This document shows, piece by piece, positions 24,422 through 33,666 of a DNA stretch of 51,963 nt. The notes below the pieces were generated by a model. The model saw nothing but the letters and a program-made list of their open reading frames with translations. It made no database searches and was not told the DNA's origin. The position numbers and the translations under genes are program-made. The DNA comes from an uncultured Dorea sp. GTDB lineage: Bacteria; Bacillota; Clostridia; Lachnospirales; Lachnospiraceae. The first letter of the stretch is position 1, and each line of letters opens with the position of its first letter. Where the stretch lies: the NCBI GenBank assembly GCA_910587575.1, contig CAJULU010000018.1, positions 1,532 to 53,494 on the forward strand. The letters run 5' to 3'.

Positions 24422-26182
24422 ATGGAACGATGGGTGCTTCTGCGGAAAGGGGCGGATTTTGCGGGGATTGGAGAGAGGTTTCACATCAGCCCCAGGCTTG
24501 CCTGCCTGATCCGGAACCGGGACGTGACAGGAGATGAGGCTGTGGGTAAATTTTTAAACGGAACTGCGGCAGATCTCTATGACGGACGGAAGATGAAGGG
24601 AATGGAGGAAGCGGTGCGTATCCTGCGCAGGAAGATTGACAGCGGTAAGAAGATCCGTATTATCGGGGATTATGATATTGACGGGATCCATGCAGCCTAC
24701 ATATTACTGGAAGGAATCGAAAGACTGGGGGGAGTGGCAGACAGTGATATACCGGACCGGATTACAGATGGATACGGACTGAATGAAGCGTTAGTGAAGC
24801 GTGCGTATGAAGACGGGACAGATACCATCGTAACCTGCGACAACGGCATTGCTGCGGCAGATGAGATTGCCTATGGAAAAAGCCTGGGGATGACCATAAT
24901 CGTGACGGACCACCATGAAGTGCCTTATGAGGAGGGAGACGGAGAGAGGATTTATCGTCTGCCGCCGGCAGATGCAGTGATTGATCCCAGACAGCCAGGA
25001 TGCGGATATCCTTTTCCCGGCCTGTGCGGTGCGGCTGTGGCCTACCAGCTTGTACTGGCGCTGTGTGCAGACATGGGAAGGAAGAAAGAGGAATTTGAGG
25101 ATCTGCTGGAAAATGTGGCCATTGCGACCGTGGGGGATGTGATGGATCTGACAGATGAGAACCGCATCTTTGTAAAAGAGGGCCTGAAGCGGATTGGCAG
25201 TACACAGAATTACGGACTGCGGTCACTGATTGAATGTACAAATCTGGATAAAGACCGTATCCGTGCGTACCACATCGGCTTCATCCTGGGACCGTGCATG
25301 AATGCCAGCGGAAGACTGGATACTGCAAAGCGGGGGCTTCGGCTTCTCAGAGCAAAGAGTAAGAAGGAGGCTGACGTGCTGGCAGGAGATCTGAAAGCGC
25401 TCAATGACAGCAGAAAAGAGATGACGGAAAAAGCCGTCCTTATGGCAAAGGAGCAGGTGGAGACAGGGGGGCTGAAAAACGACCGGGTACTGGTCATCTA
25501 CCTTCCGGACTGTCATGAGAGCCTTGCCGGGATTGTGGCGGGACGCATCCGGGAGAGCTATTACAGGCCGGTCTTTGTGCTGACAGACGCCCAGGAAGGA
25601 ATCAAAGGATCCGGCCGCTCCATCGAGGCATATCATATGTTCGAGGAACTCAGTAAATGTAAAGAACTTCTTACCAGATTCGGCGGCCACAGGCTGGCGG
25701 CGGGACTTTCGCTTACGAAAGAAAAGATGGGAGACTTCCGGCGAATGCTCAATGAAAACTGCACTTTGACAAAAGAGGAGCTGACAGAAAAAGTAGTCAT
25801 TGACATGGAACTTCCCTTTACCAGTGTGACGGAAAGTTTCATACAGGAACTTTCTCTTCTGGAACCCTTTGGGAAAGGGAATGGGAAGCCGGTTTTTGCC
25901 GCCCGCCATGTGGAAATCCTAAGCATCCGGATTCTGGGGAAGAACCAGAACGTTCTGAAACTTAAGGTCTGTGATGCCGCCGGGACGGCCATGGACGCCA
26001 TGTATTTTAATCATGCGGAAGAGTTCCTGGAAGCAATGGAAGAACGTTATGGAAGCCGGGCGGCAAAGGCGGCGCTGGCTGGAAGACGAAGCGGCATGAC
26101 GCTGTCGATTACCTATTATCCGGAACTGAATGAATATATGGGGCGTGTGACACCTCAGATTGTAATTACACATTACCAGTAA
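24422..26182 (+). CDS. recJ: Single-stranded-DNA-specific exonuclease RecJ
   Basis: The product has 586 residues. DHH phosphoesterase motifs are GDYDIDG (82-88), DTIVTCDNGIAA and IVTDHHEVP. The DHHA1 part has GPCMNASGRLDTAKRGLRLL and GSGRSIEAYHMFEEL with GGHRLAAGL. It acts as a 5'-3' exonuclease in recombination and mismatch or base-excision repair. The start is the ATG at 24422 after the GAAGGAGGAG region; an upstream in-frame extension to 24290 overlaps the end of secDF and is not expected to be coding. Confidence 0.92.
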   Translation: MERWVLLRKGADFAGIGERFHISPRLACLIRNRDVTGDEAVGKFLNGTAADLYDGRKMKGMEEAVRILRRKIDSGKKIRIIGDYDIDGIHAAYILLEGIERLGGVADSDIPDRITDGYGLNEALVKRAYEDGTDTIVTCDNGIAAADEIAYGKSLGMTIIVTDHHEVPYEEGDGERIYRLPPADAVIDPRQPGCGYPFPGLCGAAVAYQLVLALCADMGRKKEEFEDLLENVAIATVGDVMDLTDENRIFVKEGLKRIGSTQNYGLRSLIECTNLDKDRIRAYHIGFILGPCMNASGRLDTAKRGLRLLRAKSKKEADVLAGDLKALNDSRKEMTEKAVLMAKEQVETGGLKNDRVLVIYLPDCHESLAGIVAGRIRESYYRPVFVLTDAQEGIKGSGRSIEAYHMFEELSKCKELLTRFGGHRLAAGLSLTKEKMGDFRRMLNENCTLTKEELTEKVVIDMELPFTSVTESFIQELSLLEPFGKGNGKPVFAARHVEILSIRILGKNQNVLKLKVCDAAGTAMDAMYFNHAEEFLEAMEERYGSRAAKAALAGRRSGMTLSITYYPELNEYMGRVTPQIVITHYQ

Positions 26183-26191
26183 TATTAAGTA

Positions 26192-26242
26192 AAAAATCTT
26201 TGATAATGTGCTTCCAGAAAGAGGCTGTTATCAAAGATTTTT
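26192..26242. terminator. Bidirectional terminator after recJ
   Basis: AAAAATCTTTGATAA and TTATCAAAGATTTTT form a perfect 15 bp stem with a 21-base loop, flanked by A and T runs. It serves both recJ and the converging minus-strand gene. Confidence 0.85.
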
Positions 26243-26252
26243 ATCAGTCTGT

Positions 26253-27056
26253 CTATAACGTTTCTTTTAACTCGCACCGGAACCCAAGTTCGCGGAATCT
26301 TTCCTGAACAATCCTGGCGCCGGTAAGGTCTGTATTGGCAAGCAGTATGTAGAATTTTCCGCCGTCCATGACACCCATGTAATCTGTCTGGCGGACCTTG
26401 TAGGCGATCTGGATCGAAATGTTGCGGTAATCGCGGTATCCCATTTCAAATTCTGCCAGTATGCACTCGGTCAGACCTTTTGCCTTTGCCTCGAAAAATG
26501 TTTTCAGCAGTACTTTAAAAGTCTTCTCATTGAGTACATTCGTTCCTTCCAGATAATTCTTTCTTCGGAAACTTGACATATAGCGGCTTGCATGAAGGAT
26601 GGTATTCTGAAGCAGCGTTACAATGACCGTCAGCCGTTCTACCGGCGGCAGGGCATGCTTCTCTTCCGGTACATCCCAGAACATCAGGATTACCCGGAGA
26701 TCCTCTTCTGCATAGACGGCGCTGGCCAGCGCCGGCCGGTCAGGCTCGTTGGCCCTGTTCACATAGATCCGACCCTCCTTCAGTTCGCTGTATAGTTCGC
26801 CTAACTCTGCATACCTTATGGAATTGCCCAGTTTTCTCGCCTCTAAGGACGTGGCGGAAAACAGTCTGGCGTAATCCCGGTTGGCTATGGTATAGATTGC
26901 CACATGCTTGCTTCCCATCTCTTCGCCCAGAATCTGTACGGCATAGAACAATACTTCCTCGGTTGCATACTTGTTAAAGCCTGAGATGATTTCATAAACA
27001 GATGCCCAGCTGTGTTCCTGTTTGTTTTGTAATTCTTCTGGATTCAATTTTATCAC
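26253..27056 (-). CDS. GAF plus degenerate GGDEF protein (PelD-like, putative c-di-GMP receptor)
   Basis: The product has up to 267 residues. Residues about 15-160 look like a GAF sensor domain. Residues about 172-262 resemble a shortened diguanylate cyclase domain. The active-site loop reads DGGKF (231-235) in place of GGDEF, so it should not make c-di-GMP. The RxxD inhibitory-site motif is kept as RQTD (222-225), the layout of PelD. No Pel polysaccharide genes are near. There are no membrane segments. The GTG start at 27056 touches its ribosome binding site GGAAGG; TTG at 27047 has better spacing and is a good alternative. The domain assignment is by eye. Confidence 0.6.
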   Translation of the reverse strand: MIKLNPEELQNKQEHSWASVYEIISGFNKYATEEVLFYAVQILGEEMGSKHVAIYTIANRDYARLFSATSLEARKLGNSIRYAELGELYSELKEGRIYVNRANEPDRPALASAVYAEEDLRVILMFWDVPEEKHALPPVERLTVIVTLLQNTILHASRYMSSFRRKNYLEGTNVLNEKTFKVLLKTFFEAKAKGLTECILAEFEMGYRDYRNISIQIAYKVRQTDYMGVMDGGKFYILLANTDLTGARIVQERFRELGFRCELKETL

Positions 27057-27159
27057 CTTCCATATTACTGTGTTTGTATAGTATTATTTTGCACTACTTC
27101 GGGGGAATTGTCAAGGATATGACAAATGAAAGATATGCTCAGAGACTGCCGTAAAAATA

Positions 27160-27188
27160 TTGAAAATCCTACAGACTAATGCTATACT
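27160..27188 (+). promoter_or_regulatory. Promoter of apt
   Basis: TTGAAA (27160-27165), a 17-base spacer and TATACT (27183-27188) lie about 35 bases before the apt start codon. On the opposite strand TTGACA (27113-27108) may serve the divergent GAF/GGDEF-like gene, but its -10 box is poor. Confidence 0.7.
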
Positions 27189-27222
27189 AAAATAATATTG
27201 ATACAGGAATGGAGAGATTGTT

Positions 27223-27747
27223 ATGAAGAAGATCGAAGAGTACGTGAGAAGTATACCGGATTTTCCGGAGCCGGGCATCATTTTCAGAGACGTGACCAGC
27301 GTGCTGCAGGATGCGGACGGGTTAGCCCTTGCCATAGACTTAATGCAGGAGAAGTTAAAGGACGTGGAATTTGACCTGGTGGTGGGGCCGGAATCCAGGG
27401 GCTTTATCTTTGGCGTACCTGTTGCCTACAATCTGCACAAGCCGTTTATCCCCATCCGCAAGAAGGGAAAGCTTCCCTGTGAGACGGTTTCCATCCAGTA
27501 TGAACTGGAATACGGAACCGCAGAACTGGAGATTCACCGTGATGCCATCCGGCCGGGACAGAGAGTGGTGATCATTGACGATCTGATTGCCACCGGAGGA
27601 ACCAACGAGGCCATGGTGAAGCTGGTGGAAGGTCTTGGCGGAATCGTGGTAAAGACCGTTTTCTTAATGGAACTTGCCGGCCTGAAGGGAAGGGAGAAGC
27701 TTTCCGGATACGACGTGGAATCTGTCATTGCATATCCGGGCAAATAA
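27223..27747 (+). CDS. apt: Adenine phosphoribosyltransferase
   Basis: The product has 174 residues, the typical size. The N-terminal signature is RSIPDFPEPGIIFRDVTSVL, then VGPESRGFIFG. The PRPP-binding loop is VVIIDDLIATGGT (residues about 117-129). It salvages adenine to AMP with PRPP in the cytoplasm. The ATG follows GGAGAG. It lies upstream of the Rel gene, a conserved arrangement in Firmicutes that links purine salvage to alarmone metabolism. Confidence 0.95.
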   Translation: MKKIEEYVRSIPDFPEPGIIFRDVTSVLQDADGLALAIDLMQEKLKDVEFDLVVGPESRGFIFGVPVAYNLHKPFIPIRKKGKLPCETVSIQYELEYGTAELEIHRDAIRPGQRVVIIDDLIATGGTNEAMVKLVEGLGGIVVKTVFLMELAGLKGREKLSGYDVESVIAYPGK

Positions 27748-27789
27748 GATGATGAGGACTGGTATATCAAAGAGGGAGGAGGTATCCGT

Positions 27790-30138
27790 ATGTCTGGGAC
27801 AACAACTTATGAGGCGATAGATGACAGGCTTGCGGCGGAAGCGATCATGACCGATCATTCCCAGGGACTTGAGATTGTGGACGGCCATGCGGTGAAAGCG
27901 CCGGGAGACTATGAGAGCCCGGACCGGTTATACGACATTCTGATCGCCCGTATCCGTAAGTACCATCCGTCTACGGACGTGACGATGATTAAGAAGGCCT
28001 ATGACCTGGCCCAGGAGGCACACGGGGATCAGTGCCGGAAGTCGGGGGAGCCGTATATCATTCATCCGCTGTGGGTTGCGATCATTCTGGCGGATCTGGA
28101 GATGGATAAGGAGACAATTGCAGCGGGAATCCTTCATGACGTGGTGGAGGATACCCAGATCAGTGAAGAAGAGATCCGCAGGGATTTTGGGGATGACGTG
28201 GCTCTTCTGGTGGACGGAGTCACCAAGCTTGGAAGACTGTCTTATTCTTCAGACAAGTTAGACGTCCAGGCGGAGAATCTGAGGAAGATGTTTCTTGCCA
28301 TGGCCAAGGATATCCGGGTGATTATCATCAAGCTTGCCGACCGGCTGCATAACTTAAGGACGCTGCAGTTCATGAAGCCTGCGAAGCAGAAGGAGAAGGC
28401 CAAGGAGACCATGGACATCTATGCGCCCATTGCCCAGCGTCTGGGAATCTCCAAGATCAAGACAGAGCTGGATGACCTGGCGCTGAAGTATTTCCAGCCC
28501 GAGGTCTTCTTTGATCTGGTGGAACAGATCAATACCAGGAAGATGGAGCGGGAAGAGTTCGTGCAGCAGATTGTGGAGGAAGTCTCTTCGCATATGGTAC
28601 ATGCGAACATCAAGGCGCAGGTCAGCGGCCGGGTCAAGCATTTTTTCAGCATTTACAAGAAGATGGTCAACCAGGATAAGACGGTGGATCAGATCTATGA
28701 CCTTTTCGCTGTCCGCATTATTGTGGATTCCGTGAGGGACTGTTATGCTGCCCTTGGGGTGATCCATGAACTGTACACACCGATTCCGGGGCGGTTCAAG
28801 GATTATATCGCCATGCCGAAGCCTAATATGTACCAGTCTCTGCATACAACGCTGATGAGTTCCGTAGGTCAGCCTTTTGAGATTCAGATCCGGACGGAAG
28901 AGATGCACAAGACCGCAGAGTACGGGATTGCCGCCCATTGGAAATATAAGGAGTCCAATGACGGCAAGAAGAGCGTGAAGGCGCAGGAAGAAGAGAAGTT
29001 AAGCTGGCTCCGGCAGATTCTGGAATGGCAGAGGGATATGTCGGATAACCGGGAATTCATGAATCTGATCAAGGGCGACCTGGACCTGTTTGCGGAGGAC
29101 GTGTACTGCTTTACTCCCCAGGGCGACGTGAAGAACCTGCCCAATGGTTCCACACCCATTGATTTTGCCTATATCATCCACAGTGCGGTAGGGAACAAGA
29201 TGGTGGGAGCCAGGGTGAACGGAAAGCTGGTGAATATTGATTATAAGATTCAGAACGGTGACAGGATTGAGATTCTGACGTCCCAGAATTCCAAGGGGCC
29301 GAGCCGGGACTGGCTGAATATCGTGAAGAGCACCCAGGCCAAGAACAAGATTAACCAGTGGTTCAAGCGGGAGTTCAAGGAAGAGAACATCATCAAAGGA
29401 AAAGAGCTGATTGCCGCTTACTGTAAGGCGAAATCCATCGTACCTGGCAGCATCATGGTTTCCAAGTATCAGGAGATTGTGCAGAAGAAGTATGGTTTCA
29501 AGGACTGGGATTCTGTCCTTGCGGCAATCGGACACGGCGGACTCAAGGAAGGCCAGGTGGTGAACCGGCTGGTGGAGGAGTACAGTAAAGAGCATAAGCA
29601 GGAACTTACAGACGAGGATGTGCTTGGAAAGGTTGCGGAGGCTTCTAGGAATAAGGTGCACATTGCCAAGTCTAAAAGCGGAATTCTTGTGAAAGGGATT
29701 GACGATGTGGCGGTACGGTTCTCCAGATGCTGTAATCCGGTTCCCGGGGACGAGATTGTGGGATTCGTTACCAGGGGAAGGGGACTGTCCATCCACCGGA
29801 CGGACTGTGTGAATATGCTCCACCTTACGGAACCCGAGCGGGCCAGGCTGATCGAGGCCGAGTGGGAGAGCGATGTGGCGGAGAAGGCCGGCGGTCAGTA
29901 TCTGGCGGAGGTCAAGATCTATACTTATGATAAGAAGGGTCTGCTGCTTGAGATGTCCAGAATCTTTACGGAGCAGAATGTGGACGTGAAATCACTGAAT
30001 GTGCGTACCAGCAGAAAGCAGGGCACGGCTACGTTTGATGCCGGCTTCATCGTGCATGGCCGTGATGAACTGGATAAGGTGATTAAGAAGCTTCTTCAAT
30101 TGGAAGATGTCATTGATATTGAAAGGACGACAGGTTAA
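27790..30138 (+). CDS. relA: Bifunctional (p)ppGpp synthetase/hydrolase (Rel)
   Basis: The product has 782 residues. The HD hydrolase domain has IHPLWVA (H92) and ILHDVVEDT (HD at 116-117). The synthetase domain follows, with DLFAVRIIVD and GRFKDYIAMPKPNMYQSLHT. The TGS domain has VYCFTPQGDVKNLPNGSTPIDFAYIIHS, then a zinc-finger region with SRCCNPVPGDEIVG, and finally a C-terminal ACT domain. Intact hydrolase and synthetase motifs make it bifunctional. An N-terminal extension of about 45 residues precedes the usual start (PDRLYDILIARI). The ribosome binding site is GGGAGGAGG. Confidence 0.95.
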   Translation: MSGTTTYEAIDDRLAAEAIMTDHSQGLEIVDGHAVKAPGDYESPDRLYDILIARIRKYHPSTDVTMIKKAYDLAQEAHGDQCRKSGEPYIIHPLWVAIILADLEMDKETIAAGILHDVVEDTQISEEEIRRDFGDDVALLVDGVTKLGRLSYSSDKLDVQAENLRKMFLAMAKDIRVIIIKLADRLHNLRTLQFMKPAKQKEKAKETMDIYAPIAQRLGISKIKTELDDLALKYFQPEVFFDLVEQINTRKMEREEFVQQIVEEVSSHMVHANIKAQVSGRVKHFFSIYKKMVNQDKTVDQIYDLFAVRIIVDSVRDCYAALGVIHELYTPIPGRFKDYIAMPKPNMYQSLHTTLMSSVGQPFEIQIRTEEMHKTAEYGIAAHWKYKESNDGKKSVKAQEEEKLSWLRQILEWQRDMSDNREFMNLIKGDLDLFAEDVYCFTPQGDVKNLPNGSTPIDFAYIIHSAVGNKMVGARVNGKLVNIDYKIQNGDRIEILTSQNSKGPSRDWLNIVKSTQAKNKINQWFKREFKEENIIKGKELIAAYCKAKSIVPGSIMVSKYQEIVQKKYGFKDWDSVLAAIGHGGLKEGQVVNRLVEEYSKEHKQELTDEDVLGKVAEASRNKVHIAKSKSGILVKGIDDVAVRFSRCCNPVPGDEIVGFVTRGRGLSIHRTDCVNMLHLTEPERARLIEAEWESDVAEKAGGQYLAEVKIYTYDKKGLLLEMSRIFTEQNVDVKSLNVRTSRKQGTATFDAGFIVHGRDELDKVIKKLLQLEDVIDIERTTG

Positions 30139-30145
30139 TTATAAG

Positions 30146-30766
30146 ATGAAAGTAGAGAGATTTTTAATAGGGATTATCAGTACGAATTGTTATCTGGCAA
30201 TCAATGAAGAGACAAAACAGACGGTTGTGATCGACCCGGCGGCCAGCCCGGCATCTCTGATGGAGCATATTAAGACGGAAGGCCTTAAGATCGAGGCGAT
30301 TCTTCTGACTCACGGGCATTTTGACCATACCATGGGGCTTGACGGGTTTTTAAAGGAGTATGACGTTCCGGTATATGTCCACGAGGGAGATAAGGAGATT
30401 ATTGCGGATCCAGGCTTTAATCTGTCTTCCAGCTATACGTCGGGATTTACATTTTCGGATGCGGAATATCTCCAGGGAGGAGAGACCTTGAAATTTGCAG
30501 GATATGATTTCGAAGTGTTTCATACGCCGGGGCATACGCCGGGGGGCTGCTGTTACTATGTGAAGTCCGAGGGCGTGCTTTTTTCCGGGGATACGCTGTT
30601 CGCAGGTTCGGTAGGACGGTCGGACTTTCCGGGAAGCAGCGGTTCGGATCTGATCCGGTCCATCAGGGAGAAGCTTCTTCCTCTTCCGGATGAGACTCAT
30701 GTATATCCGGGGCATATGGGGGAGACTACCATCGGGCATGAGAAAGAGTGCAATCCGTTTCTGTAG
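30146..30766 (+). CDS. Metallo-beta-lactamase fold hydrolase (glyoxalase II-like)
   Basis: The product has 206 residues. The metal-binding motif is LLTHGHFDHTMG (HxHxDH), then HTPGHTPGGCCYYV, LFSGDTLFAGSVGR and a final HVYPGHMGETTIGHE. The short length and motifs fit the YcbL-type glyoxalase II-like group; hydrolysis of a thioester such as an acylglutathione analogue is possible but unproven. The ATG at 30146 lies seven bases after the rel stop, so translation is coupled; a longer frame from 30107 overlaps rel and is rejected. Confidence 0.88.
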   Translation: MKVERFLIGIISTNCYLAINEETKQTVVIDPAASPASLMEHIKTEGLKIEAILLTHGHFDHTMGLDGFLKEYDVPVYVHEGDKEIIADPGFNLSSSYTSGFTFSDAEYLQGGETLKFAGYDFEVFHTPGHTPGGCCYYVKSEGVLFSGDTLFAGSVGRSDFPGSSGSDLIRSIREKLLPLPDETHVYPGHMGETTIGHEKECNPFL

Positions 30767-30780
30767 AATGGAGTATCGGA

Positions 30781-32271
30781 ATGATTCATGTGATCTGTAA
30801 GAGCGAAGCGTACACATACAATGTGTATCATATTATTAAGGCTTTCTTTCCGTCTGAGAAGATTACTGCAGAGACGGAGGAGGAAGCCTCTCATTATGTT
30901 GCGGTGAGCCTGCCGGATGCAGAGGATATCCGCATTGGGGAAACCGAGATTCTGAGAGCGGCAGGCCCTCATGCGCAGGACCGGGAGGATCCAAAAGACC
31001 CGGAAGTGAAGATGATCCGGTACGGGATTGATCTTGTCCTTTATGAGAGACTGGAAGAGCTGACCGGCCGGCCGCAGGCCTGGGGAATCCTTACAGGGGT
31101 AAGGCCCACAAAGATTGCCATGGAGAAACTGGAGGAAAGATGGACTAAGGACAGGTTCGTCCCCTGGTTTCAGCAGGAATGTAAGGTAAGCCCCGGGAAA
31201 GCGGAACTTTCTTTTGAGATCGCAGAGAGGGAACAGGAACTGCTTGGGAAACTGGACTGTGAAGACGGTTACAGTCTCTATGTAGGGATTCCGTTCTGCC
31301 CTTCTGTCTGTACTTACTGTTCTTTTAGTTCCGGGGCGCTTAAGGACTGGAAGGACAGAATCTGGGATTATCTCTCTGCACTTCAGAAAGAACTGGCCTT
31401 TATCGGAGCGGAGTGCCAATGCCGGAAGCTGAACACCATCTATATCGGCGGCGGAACGCCTACTACCCTTACTGCCGTACAGCTTCAGAGTCTTCTGGAC
31501 TGTATTGACACTTATTTTTCCAGAGAATATCTGAAGGAATATACTGTGGAGGCCGGGCGGCCGGACAGTATCACCAGGGAGAAGCTTCAGGTATTGAGAG
31601 ATCATGGGATTACAAGGATCTCCATCAATCCCCAGAGTATGCAGCAGAAGACCCTTGATGCCATCGGGCGGCATCACCGGGTGGAGGAGATTACAGAGGC
31701 TTACCGCCTGGCGAGGGAGATGGGATTTGACAATATTAATATGGATCTGATTGCAGGGCTTCCGGGGGAGACGGTGCGGGATATGGAAGATACCCTTAAG
31801 AAGATCAAGGAGCTTTCGCCGGACAGTCTGACGGTGCATTCGCTGGCAGTCAAGAGGGCGGCGAAGATGGAACTTAAGGATCTGGAACCGGATGCCCAAA
31901 AGACGGCGACGGTATTGTCGGAGATGATAAAGGCGGCGCAGGAGACGGCGCAGGAGATGGGGCTTTTCCCCTATTATCTGTACCGTCAGAAGAATATTGC
32001 CGGGAATTTCGAGAACGTGGGATATGCGAAGGATGGCAGGGCCGGGATCTATAATGTTCTGATCATGGAGGAAAAACAGTCTGTGATAGCGGCAGGCGCC
32101 GGGGCTTCGACGAAGATCGTGCTGAAAGAACCGGTTCCTGTACCGGGGAATCAGAAGAAAAAGATGACGAAGCTTCTCCGCATTGAGAATGTGAAGGATG
32201 TGGGGCAGTATATAGAACGGATTGATGAGATGCTTCTGCGCAAGCGTGGATTATGGGGGGAGGAGTCTTGA
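30781..32271 (+). CDS. hemZ: Oxygen-independent coproporphyrinogen dehydrogenase HemZ
   Basis: The product has 496 residues. A variable N-terminal region of about 160 residues is followed by the radical SAM domain: LYVGIPFCPSVCTYCSF (CxxxCxxC). YIGGGTPTTL, RISINPQSM and NMDLIAGLPGET follow, the HemN/HemZ motifs. The enzyme is expected to oxidise coproporphyrinogen III to protoporphyrinogen or a related tetrapyrrole step under anaerobiosis. No other heme gene is near, so some other radical SAM activity is possible. The ATG at 30781 follows TGGAG by seven bases. Confidence 0.85.
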   Translation: MIHVICKSEAYTYNVYHIIKAFFPSEKITAETEEEASHYVAVSLPDAEDIRIGETEILRAAGPHAQDREDPKDPEVKMIRYGIDLVLYERLEELTGRPQAWGILTGVRPTKIAMEKLEERWTKDRFVPWFQQECKVSPGKAELSFEIAEREQELLGKLDCEDGYSLYVGIPFCPSVCTYCSFSSGALKDWKDRIWDYLSALQKELAFIGAECQCRKLNTIYIGGGTPTTLTAVQLQSLLDCIDTYFSREYLKEYTVEAGRPDSITREKLQVLRDHGITRISINPQSMQQKTLDAIGRHHRVEEITEAYRLAREMGFDNINMDLIAGLPGETVRDMEDTLKKIKELSPDSLTVHSLAVKRAAKMELKDLEPDAQKTATVLSEMIKAAQETAQEMGLFPYYLYRQKNIAGNFENVGYAKDGRAGIYNVLIMEEKQSVIAAGAGASTKIVLKEPVPVPGNQKKKMTKLLRIENVKDVGQYIERIDEMLLRKRGLWGEES

Positions 32272-32295
32272 AAAAGACGGGAAGTCTGCTATAAT
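32268..32295 (+). promoter_or_regulatory. Promoter of hisS overlapping the hemZ stop
   Basis: TTGAAA (32268-32273) overlaps the hemZ stop codon TGA. A 16-base spacer and TATAAT (32290-32295) follow. No T-box leader is present between here and hisS, as the 61 bases available are too short for one. Confidence 0.65.
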
Positions 32296-32356
32296 GAAAT
32301 GGCGGACAGCAGAGTTAAGAAATATAAGCAGGATGATAAAGGATAGGAGAATAGAT

Positions 32357-33619
32357 ATGGCGTTAAAGAAGAAACCGGTCACGGGTATGAAGGATATGCT
32401 TCCCAGGGAAATGGAGATCCGGGATTACGTGATCCAGCTGATTAAGGATACTTACAAGACCTATGGCTTTGTGTCCATGGAGACGCCCTGTGTGGAACAT
32501 ATCGAGAACCTGTGCAGTAAGCAGGGGGGCGACAATGAGAAGCTGATCTTTAAGATCATGAAGCGGGGAGAAAAACTGAAAATCGAATCGGCGAAGGAGG
32601 AGAACGACCTGGCGGATGGAGGTCTCCGCTATGATCTGACGGTGCCTCTGGCCCGGTATTATTCTAATCATGCCAATGAGCTGCCGTCCCCTTTTAAGGC
32701 GCTTCAGATCGGGAATGTATGGCGTGCCGACCGTCCTCAGAAGGGGCGTTTCCGCCAGTTCATGCAGTGTGACATTGATATTCTGGGGGAAGAGACGGAC
32801 TTAGCGGAGATTGAGCTGATTCTGGCTACAACGGCGATGCTGGGGAAGCTTGGTTTTCAGAACTTTACCGTGTGTATCAATGACCGCAATATCCTGAAAG
32901 CCATGGCAGCATATAGTGGTTTTAAAGAGGAAGACTATGATGAAGTGTTCATTATACTGGATAAGATGGACAAGATCGGGATGGAAGGCGTTGCGGCAGA
33001 GCTGTGTCAGATGGGATATGAAAGAGAACAGGCAGAGGCATATCTGAAGCTTTTTGAGGAAGTCACACCGGATGTAAAAGGAATCCGTGATCTGAAAGCC
33101 AGACTGGGCGGCTGCCTGGCAGACAAGACGGCTGCAGGAATGGAGAGGATTATTTCCTGTGTGGAGGCCGCAAAAGAGTGTGAATTCAGAATCTGCTTTG
33201 ACCCGACTCTGGTCCGGGGACAGTCTTACTATACCGGGACTATTTTTGAAGTGCGGATGGATGATTTCGGCGGTTCCGTGGCAGGCGGAGGCCGTTACGA
33301 CCGGATGATCGGGAAATTTACCGGTCAGGACACGCCGGCCTGCGGATTCTCCATCGGATTCGAGCGGATTGTCATGCTGCTTCTGGAAAATGGATACCAG
33401 GTTCCGAAGCAGGGAGGCAGGAAAGCATATCTGCTGGAGAAGAAGATGCCCGGGGAAGGAATTCTTAAGATTCTGGCTCTTGCAAAGGCAGAACGGGAAG
33501 CGGGGAAGCAGGTACTGGTGGTGAATATGAAGAAGAATAAGAAATTCCAGAAAGAACAACTGGCAAAAGACGGGTACGAAGAGATCATTGATTGTTATGC
33601 AGATTCTTTTGCTCAGTGA
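32357..33619 (+). CDS. hisS: Histidine-tRNA ligase
   Basis: The product has 420 residues. Class II synthetase motifs are present: KPVTGMKDMLPREMEIRDYV near the start, RYDLTVPLARY, GNVWRADRPQKGRFRQFMQCDIDILG (motif 2), the histidine-A loop FDPTLVRGQSYYTG and GGGRYDRMIGKF (motif 3 region). The C-terminal anticodon-binding domain is shortened: about 60 residues follow motif 3 before the end, fewer than the typical 90-100. It charges tRNA-His. The ATG at 32357 follows AGGAGA; a longer frame from 32222 overlaps hemZ. Confidence 0.92.
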   Translation: MALKKKPVTGMKDMLPREMEIRDYVIQLIKDTYKTYGFVSMETPCVEHIENLCSKQGGDNEKLIFKIMKRGEKLKIESAKEENDLADGGLRYDLTVPLARYYSNHANELPSPFKALQIGNVWRADRPQKGRFRQFMQCDIDILGEETDLAEIELILATTAMLGKLGFQNFTVCINDRNILKAMAAYSGFKEEDYDEVFIILDKMDKIGMEGVAAELCQMGYEREQAEAYLKLFEEVTPDVKGIRDLKARLGGCLADKTAAGMERIISCVEAAKECEFRICFDPTLVRGQSYYTGTIFEVRMDDFGGSVAGGGRYDRMIGKFTGQDTPACGFSIGFERIVMLLLENGYQVPKQGGRKAYLLEKKMPGEGILKILALAKAEREAGKQVLVVNMKKNKKFQKEQLAKDGYEEIIDCYADSFAQ

Positions 33620-33666
33620 CAGAATACAGAAAAGATGACTGAAATTTTATAAAAAGGAGAGAAGAC

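Noticed and set aside
30697..31899. A 400-codon minus-strand frame opposite hemZ
   Set aside because: It has shadow composition and no start signal, and overlaps a gene with clear radical SAM motifs.
32296..32356. T-box leader before hisS
   Set aside because: Too short and lacks the T-box sequence and a specifier stem.
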